Assembly (NCBI RefSeq): GCF_008040105.1
Contig: NZ_VRMG01000005.1
Coordinates: 372,001-436,000 of the forward strand
Origin: Lacisediminihabitans profunda
GTDB lineage: Bacteria; Actinomycetota; Actinomycetes; Actinomycetales; Microbacteriaceae
DNA length: 64,000 bases
Direction of reading: 5' to 3'
Of the stretch, positions 59,992 through 64,000 are shown piece after piece. The first letter of the stretch is position 1; every line of letters begins with the position of its first letter. Under the pieces are notes generated by a model. It made no database searches and was not told the DNA's origin. It saw only the letters and a program-made list of their open reading frames with translations. The translations under genes and the position numbers were made by a program.

Positions 59992-61667
59992 GTTCGGCCG
60001 AATCCCTCCTCGACGGCCTCGACGCCGAGCAGCGCGTCGCGGCCGAGAGCCTGCTCGGACCGCTGTGCCTTCTCGCGGGGGCCGGCACCGGCAAGACTCG
60101 CGCGATCACCCACCGCATCGCCTACGGCGTGGCCACCGGCGTGTACGCGCCCGGGCGGGTGATGGCGCTCACCTTCACGTCGCGCGCGGCGGCGGAGCTG
60201 CGCGGCCGTCTCCGCGTGCTGGGGGCGACGGGCGTCGCCGCGCGCACGTTCCATGCCTCCGCGCTCTCGCAGCTCGGCTTCTTCTGGCCACAGGTGATCG
60301 GCGGCACCATGCCCCGCATCCTCGACAGCAAGGGCAGGCTTCTCGGCCAGGCGGCCGAGATGCTGCGGCTGAAGCTCGACACCGCCACCCTGCGCGACCT
60401 CGCGGCGGAGATCGAGTGGCGCAAGGTCTCCCGGCTCACCCTCGACCAGTACGCGGAGATCGTCGCCCAGCGGCCGCTTCCCGCCCTCCTCACCGCGGAG
60501 AAGATGATCGCCCTGCACTCGGCATACGAGGCGATCAAGGACGACCGCCGACAGCTCGACTTCGAGGATGTGCTGCTTGCCACGGCCGGCATGATCGAGA
60601 CCGAGCCGCGGGTCGCGCAACAGGTGCGCGAGCAGTACCGCTTCTTCGTGGTCGACGAATACCAGGACGTCTCGCCGCTCCAGCAGGCGCTGCTCGACCT
60701 GTGGCTCGGCGACCGGCAGGACCTCTGCGTGGTGGGCGATGCGAGCCAGACCATCTACTCCTTCGCCGGGGCATCCGCGGACTACCTTCTCGGCTTCCCC
60801 ACGCGCTACCGGGAGTCAACGGTCGTGCGGCTCGAGCAGAACTACCGGTCGACACCGGCGATCGTGCACACCGCGAACCGTCTCATGCGGGGACGGCCGG
60901 GGGCTCTCGCCCTGCGCGCCGCGGTGAAGCCCCCGGTGGCCATCACGCCGTCGGTCACCACCTACCCGAGCGACATCGCCGAGGCGCGAGCGGTCGCGGC
61001 CCAGATCGGTGAGCAGATCGCGGGCGGCGCCAAGCCGCAGGACATCGCCATCCTCTATCGCATCAACGTGCAGTCCGCCGTGCTCGAGGCCGCCCTCACC
61101 GACGCCGGCATCACCTTCCAGCTGCGCGGCGGCACCAGGTTCTTCGAACTGCAGGAGGTGAAGCAGGCGCTCATGATGCTCAAGGGCGCCGTCGTGGGCG
61201 CCACGCGCGAGCCGCTGTTCAAGACGGTAAGTGATGTTCTGCGCTCGCTGGGCTGGACCCAGGATGCCCCGGAGGTGCGCGGTGCGGTGCGCGACCGGTG
61301 GGAGTCCCTCAACGCGATCATGGGCCTCGCCGAGGCCTCGCCGAGCGGCACGACCCTCCGGGCGTTCGTGGACGAACTGTTCGAACGATCGGCCGCCCAG
61401 CACGAACCGACGATGTCGGCCGTGACCCTCGCGACCCTGCACTCCGCGAAGGGCCTCGAGTGGGACACCGTCTACCTCGTCGGCCTGAGCGACGGTTTCG
61501 TGCCGATCACCTACGCCAAGACGCCGGAGGCCATCGACGAGGAACGCCGCCTGCTCTATGTCGGTGTCACGCGGGCCCGTCGCCGACTGCACCTGTCGTG
61601 GTCGAGCGGTGGAGGCGGCCGGGGCGGCGCTCGCCGACCGTCACGATTCCTCGTCGAGCTGGACTGA
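59988..61667 (+). CDS. uvrD2: UvrD2-type SF1 DNA helicase lacking the HRDC domain
   Basis: A 559-residue 3'-5' helicase. Motif I is AGAGTGKTRA near residue 32, Ia LTFTSRAAAEL, II VVDEYQDVS near 222, III GDASQTIYSFAGAS near 247, IV RLEQNYRSTPAIV, V TLHSAKGLEWD and VI VGVTRARRRLHLSW. It ends soon after motif VI with GGGGRGGARRPSRFLVELD. The mycobacterial protein is about 700 residues with a C-terminal HRDC and cysteine cluster that are absent here. GTG 59988 overlaps the nudC stop. The 3' end overlaps the convergent gene by 101 bp. Confidence 0.9.
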   Translation: MSSAESLLDGLDAEQRVAAESLLGPLCLLAGAGTGKTRAITHRIAYGVATGVYAPGRVMALTFTSRAAAELRGRLRVLGATGVAARTFHASALSQLGFFWPQVIGGTMPRILDSKGRLLGQAAEMLRLKLDTATLRDLAAEIEWRKVSRLTLDQYAEIVAQRPLPALLTAEKMIALHSAYEAIKDDRRQLDFEDVLLATAGMIETEPRVAQQVREQYRFFVVDEYQDVSPLQQALLDLWLGDRQDLCVVGDASQTIYSFAGASADYLLGFPTRYRESTVVRLEQNYRSTPAIVHTANRLMRGRPGALALRAAVKPPVAITPSVTTYPSDIAEARAVAAQIGEQIAGGAKPQDIAILYRINVQSAVLEAALTDAGITFQLRGGTRFFELQEVKQALMMLKGAVVGATREPLFKTVSDVLRSLGWTQDAPEVRGAVRDRWESLNAIMGLAEASPSGTTLRAFVDELFERSAAQHEPTMSAVTLATLHSAKGLEWDTVYLVGLSDGFVPITYAKTPEAIDEERRLLYVGVTRARRRLHLSWSSGGGGRGGARRPSRFLVELD

Positions 61668-62478
61668 CACCCTCGACCGAGTCGATGCCGCCGGATGCCC
61701 CGCAGAGGCAGTCCGGATGCGGCCACCACACGGTGCTGCGCCTCGCGCCGTCCGCGGTGCCGATGGCGAGGGAGGTGGCGGAGCCTCCTCGCGGGCCGGG
61801 CTCTCGTCCCTCGGGCGGGGCAATCCTCGCGAGCACGAGCCGCGCGACGCTTACCGCGACCTCCTCGACGAGGAGCGCGCTCTCCGCGGTCGGGCGACGG
61901 CCCAGGAGCTGAGTGGCGATCGCGGGCCAGGCCGGGTCGGCATCCGTCCTGGCGAGTTCGACGCACCAGAGGCACGGTCCGATTCCGGGCTCGACCAGGG
62001 GCCCCAGGCGCACGGCCTCGTCGCCGAACACGACAGGCAGGTGGGGGAGGTCTCGGCCCAGCCAGCGGCCGTGGAGCCCTGGCGGAATCACGTACCCGGC
62101 GACGATCACGACGAGGGCCGTCTCGTCGCCGTCGGGGACCACGGCCACGTTCGAGCGGCGCAGCAGGTGCGCGATGTGCTCGGCCGCCGGTCCGTCGCCC
62201 ACGATCGTGACTCTGCCCTGAGGGGCGGCGTCGGTGGCCGGGACGAGCGCCGGCCCCAGGCGGTCGAGCAAGAGCCCCACCTCGCCGTGGCCGCCGCCCG
62301 CCGACGCGGCGATCATCTCGAGCCCCGATCGGCTCACGCCCACGCGCAGGGCGGCGATCATCCGCTCGTCGGCGCCGGACACCTCCTCGAGCACGACTCG
62401 CGGCGCGTCGACGCCGAACTGAAGGCTCGACGGAGTGCGCCAGAGCAGGGGAAGCCGGGGATCGAGTCGCAGAACCAT
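61567..62478 (-). CDS. Orphan ThiF/E1-like protein (TOMM-cyclodehydratase-like, Rv3196-like)
   Basis: A protein of about 303 residues related to the E1-like/ThiF fold of cyclodehydratase leader-binding proteins. A Rossmann-like VTIVGDGPAAEHIAHLLRR segment lies near residue 88. The zinc-binding GPCLWCVELARTDADPAWPA lies near 167, with the partner cysteines in HPDCLCGA near 255. ATG 62478 is chosen since the sequence upstream is GC-rich intergenic DNA containing a palindrome. The frame stays open 101 bp into uvrD2, so the true C-terminus may be shorter or the genes overlap. No YcaO gene is nearby. Function unknown. Confidence 0.7.
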   Translation of the reverse strand: MVLRLDPRLPLLWRTPSSLQFGVDAPRVVLEEVSGADERMIAALRVGVSRSGLEMIAASAGGGHGEVGLLLDRLGPALVPATDAAPQGRVTIVGDGPAAEHIAHLLRRSNVAVVPDGDETALVVIVAGYVIPPGLHGRWLGRDLPHLPVVFGDEAVRLGPLVEPGIGPCLWCVELARTDADPAWPAIATQLLGRRPTAESALLVEEVAVSVARLVLARIAPPEGREPGPRGGSATSLAIGTADGARRSTVWWPHPDCLCGASGGIDSVEGVSPARRGIVTVGERRPGRLHRSTTTGAVGDGPA

Positions 62479-62742
62479 CCGCCCATGATGCGCGGACGCT
62501 CCCCCCGGCGTCGCCCGCAGTCCACAGGCCGCCCCGCCGCGCGGCCCGCCTTGCCGGCCCGCCTCCTCCGTCGCCTCCGCCGTCTCCCGTCGCCCCACCC
62601 TCCGAAATCCATGCATTCCTGCCCGACTCGCCGCTCAACTACCCCGTCGAGGGCGCGTCGTCGAGAAATGCATGGATTTCGGAAGGGGAAGGGGAAGGGG
62701 AAGGGGGAAGGCGGCAGGGAAGGGGCGGGGCCGGCCCGGGGG
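62479..62742. other. Intergenic region holding palindrome family 1 copy B
   Basis: A 264-bp gap between two minus-strand genes. The palindrome at 62601-62683 is preceded by a pyrimidine-rich run and followed by a purine-rich run (62681-62730, GGAAGG/GGGGAA repeats), as around copy A. Open frames crossing it start inside the palindrome and are not credible. Confidence 0.6.
62601..62683. repeat. Dispersed palindrome family 1, copy B
   Basis: CCGAAATCCATGCAT at 62602-62616 and its complement at 62668-62682 are identical to copy A (54841-54922), with one further matching pair inside (62617/62667) and one outside (62601/62683). The interior keeps CTGCCCGAC and CGCCG but the inner stem is weaker. 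Confidence 0.85.
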
Positions 62743-64000
62743 TTAGTGCGAGGGGTCGTCGGCCGAGCCGTCACGCGCCTCGTGCGGTCGATCGTCCGTC
62801 GTGTCGTTGAGCAGGTCCTCGATGGCCTGGTCGATGTCGTCGGGTTCCGGCGAGGGGCCGGTGAGTCGAGCGACGAGGGCGGCCGGGTCGTCGATGTCCT
62901 CCGACGTCGGCACGAGGTCCGGATGCGACCAGAGCTCATCGCGAGCCTCCGGACCGACCTCGTCGGTAAGTTTCTGCCACATCGCGGCGGCCTCACGCAA
63001 CCGTCGCGGCCGAAGCTCGAGGCCGACGAGGGTGGAGAACGCCGATTCGGCCGGGCCGCCCGCCGCGCGCCGACGTCGAACCGTCTCGGCGATCGCCCCG
63101 GACTTCGGCAGCCGGGTGGTCGCCTTGGCGGTCACGACATCCACCCAGCCCTCGATCAGGGCGAGCATGGTCTCGAGGCGCCCGAGGGCGGCGAGCTGGG
63201 CCTCGGACTTCGGCGGGATGAGGGCCCCGCTCACCATCGCCTCGCGCAGTTCCTCCGGATTCGACGGATCGAAGTCGGTCGCGAGCTGCTCGAGCCGCTC
63301 GGTGTCGATCCGGATGCCCTGGGCGAACTCCGAAATGGAGGTCATGAGTTGCAGCCGCATCCACTTCGCGTGCCGGAACAGCCTCGCGTGGGCGAGCTCG
63401 CGCACGGCGAGGTAGAGCTGCACCTGGTCCTGCTCGATGTCGAGCCCCGCGCCGAAGGCGGCAACGTTCTGGGGGAGCACCGCCGCCTGCTGGTCGGCCT
63501 CGGTGCCCGCGCTGAGCAGCGGGATGCCGACGTCGCCGCCGGAGACGACCTCGCTTGCGAGCTGGCCCACGACCTGGCCGAGCTGCATGGCGAAGAGGGT
63601 GCCGCCGACGTTGCGCATGAGCCTCGACGCGCCGTCGATCATGCCGGACATCTCCTCCGGCGCCTGGTCGCGCAGCACGTCGGTCAGGGCGTTCGCGATG
63701 CTGAGGGCGACCGGCTCGGCCAGCTGCGTCCAGATCGGCATGGTGGCGGTGATCCACTCGGTGCGGCTGAGGAGCCGCGGATGCACCGTCAGTTCCGAGA
63801 TGTAGGTCGCCTCGTCGAGCCACAGGGCGGCGATGTGGAACGCCTGCTCGAGCGCGGCACGCTCGGCCGGGGTGGTGGCGACGACGTCCTTGGCGGCGAT
63901 CGCCTTCGCCTGCTCGAGGGCGAGTCCCCAGTTGATGCCGTCGCCGCTCGACTGCAGCGCGTTCTGCAGCTGGCCGATCAGGTTCTTAATCATTTCGGGG
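62743..64000 (-). CDS. DUF2342/zincin_2-family putative metalloprotease (5' end outside window)
   Basis: At least 416 residues of a zinc-dependent metalloprotease-like protein (DUF2342; some members annotated as F420-biosynthesis-associated). The presumed metal motif is VRELAHARLFRHAKWMRLQ near residue 200, and the IPPKSEAQLAALGRLETMLALIEGWVDVVT segment near 260 is typical. The C-terminus is acidic and low in complexity. An ATG at 63993 exists, but the frame is open to the edge and relatives have about 90 more N-terminal residues, so the gene probably starts beyond the window. It precedes the ThiF-like gene in direction of transcription, as in mycobacteria. Confidence 0.82.
   Translation of the reverse strand, partial: PEMIKNLIGQLQNALQSSGDGINWGLALEQAKAIAAKDVVATTPAERAALEQAFHIAALWLDEATYISELTVHPRLLSRTEWITATMPIWTQLAEPVALSIANALTDVLRDQAPEEMSGMIDGASRLMRNVGGTLFAMQLGQVVGQLASEVVSGGDVGIPLLSAGTEADQQAAVLPQNVAAFGAGLDIEQDQVQLYLAVRELAHARLFRHAKWMRLQLMTSISEFAQGIRIDTERLEQLATDFDPSNPEELREAMVSGALIPPKSEAQLAALGRLETMLALIEGWVDVVTAKATTRLPKSGAIAETVRRRRAAGGPAESAFSTLVGLELRPRRLREAAAMWQKLTDEVGPEARDELWSHPDLVPTSEDIDDPAALVARLTGPSPEPDDIDQAIEDLLNDTTDDRPHEARDGSADDPSH

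Noticed and set aside
62479-62638. Longer N-terminus for the ThiF-like protein starting inside the palindrome
   Set aside because: The extension is encoded by intergenic repeat DNA identical to copy A elsewhere and is Gly/Arg/Glu low complexity.
1-64000. Prophage, insertion sequence, integrative element or toxin-antitoxin system
   Set aside because: No transposase, integrase, phage structural, relaxase or toxin/antitoxin motif was recognised, and there is no tRNA-associated attachment site.

Overview
The window is GC-rich, gene-dense actinobacterial chromosome. Several traits point to the family Microbacteriaceae or a close relative: many GTG/TTG starts, 4-bp stop/start overlaps, leaderless genes preceded by TANNNT at 6-7 nt, the AdnAB helicase-nuclease pair, a DUF3117 micro-protein, mycothiol-type PIG-L deacetylase linkage and an actinobacterial succinylase DAP cluster. 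I see no phage, insertion sequence, CRISPR array, tRNA or rRNA. Most of it looks like core chromosome, and the unusual material lies in intergenic repeats.

Layout. 0-5 kb: a CUT1-type sugar ABC importer (lipoprotein plus two permeases, no ATPase gene) with a small membrane protein and its LacI regulator; a perfect LacI-type palindrome overlaps the promoter. 5-10.7 kb: a CtlX-like hydrolase, divergent from a tandem glycine riboswitch and gcvT-gcvH-gcvP. 10.8-12 kb: a CPBP membrane protease and a DCC-family protein. 12.3-21.1 kb: a dipeptide/oligopeptide ABC importer (two paralogous binding proteins, two permeases, a fused ATPase) interrupted by an antisense PH-domain gene. 21.2-23.7 kb: typA and a small lipoprotein. 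23.7-27 kb: the efeUOB iron importer behind a DtxR/IdeR-like box.

27-41 kb follows, as I recall it, the gene order around mshB/Rv1170 to Rv1234 of Mycobacterium tuberculosis: PIG-L deacetylase fused to a membrane domain, fdxA, dapC, citrate synthase, dapD/dapE (divergent), a PIG-V-like mannosyltransferase, DUF3117, O-methyltransferase, tatB, a LysR regulator, mrp, DUF1003, a pore-less MgtE/CBS protein and a glycine-zipper membrane protein. 41-45.4 kb: aminopeptidase P, a membrane-anchored EEP-family phosphatase/nuclease and two tandem PHP phosphoesterases.

45.4-64 kb follows the mycobacterial rhlE-Rv3210c-DUF3107-adnAB-nudC-uvrD2-ThiF-like-metalloprotease order. It is interrupted by a divergent LysR/MFS pair, a degenerate phosphotransferase and a 620-bp block of nested repeats. 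DNA repair (AdnA/AdnB, UvrD2), RNA unwinding (DEAD-box helicase) and NAD(H)/RNA-cap hydrolysis (NudC) are clustered here.

The observations most worth following are: the repeat block at 57.33-57.97 kb, bounded by a 14-bp direct repeat; two families of dispersed palindromes, each present twice in intergenic DNA; an apparent ATT start for the DEAD-box helicase; and a dapD/dapE promoter in which each -10 box lies where the other promoter's -35 would be. I do not see a clearly new multi-gene system. Functions are assigned by motif recognition and gene context only; no database search was run.
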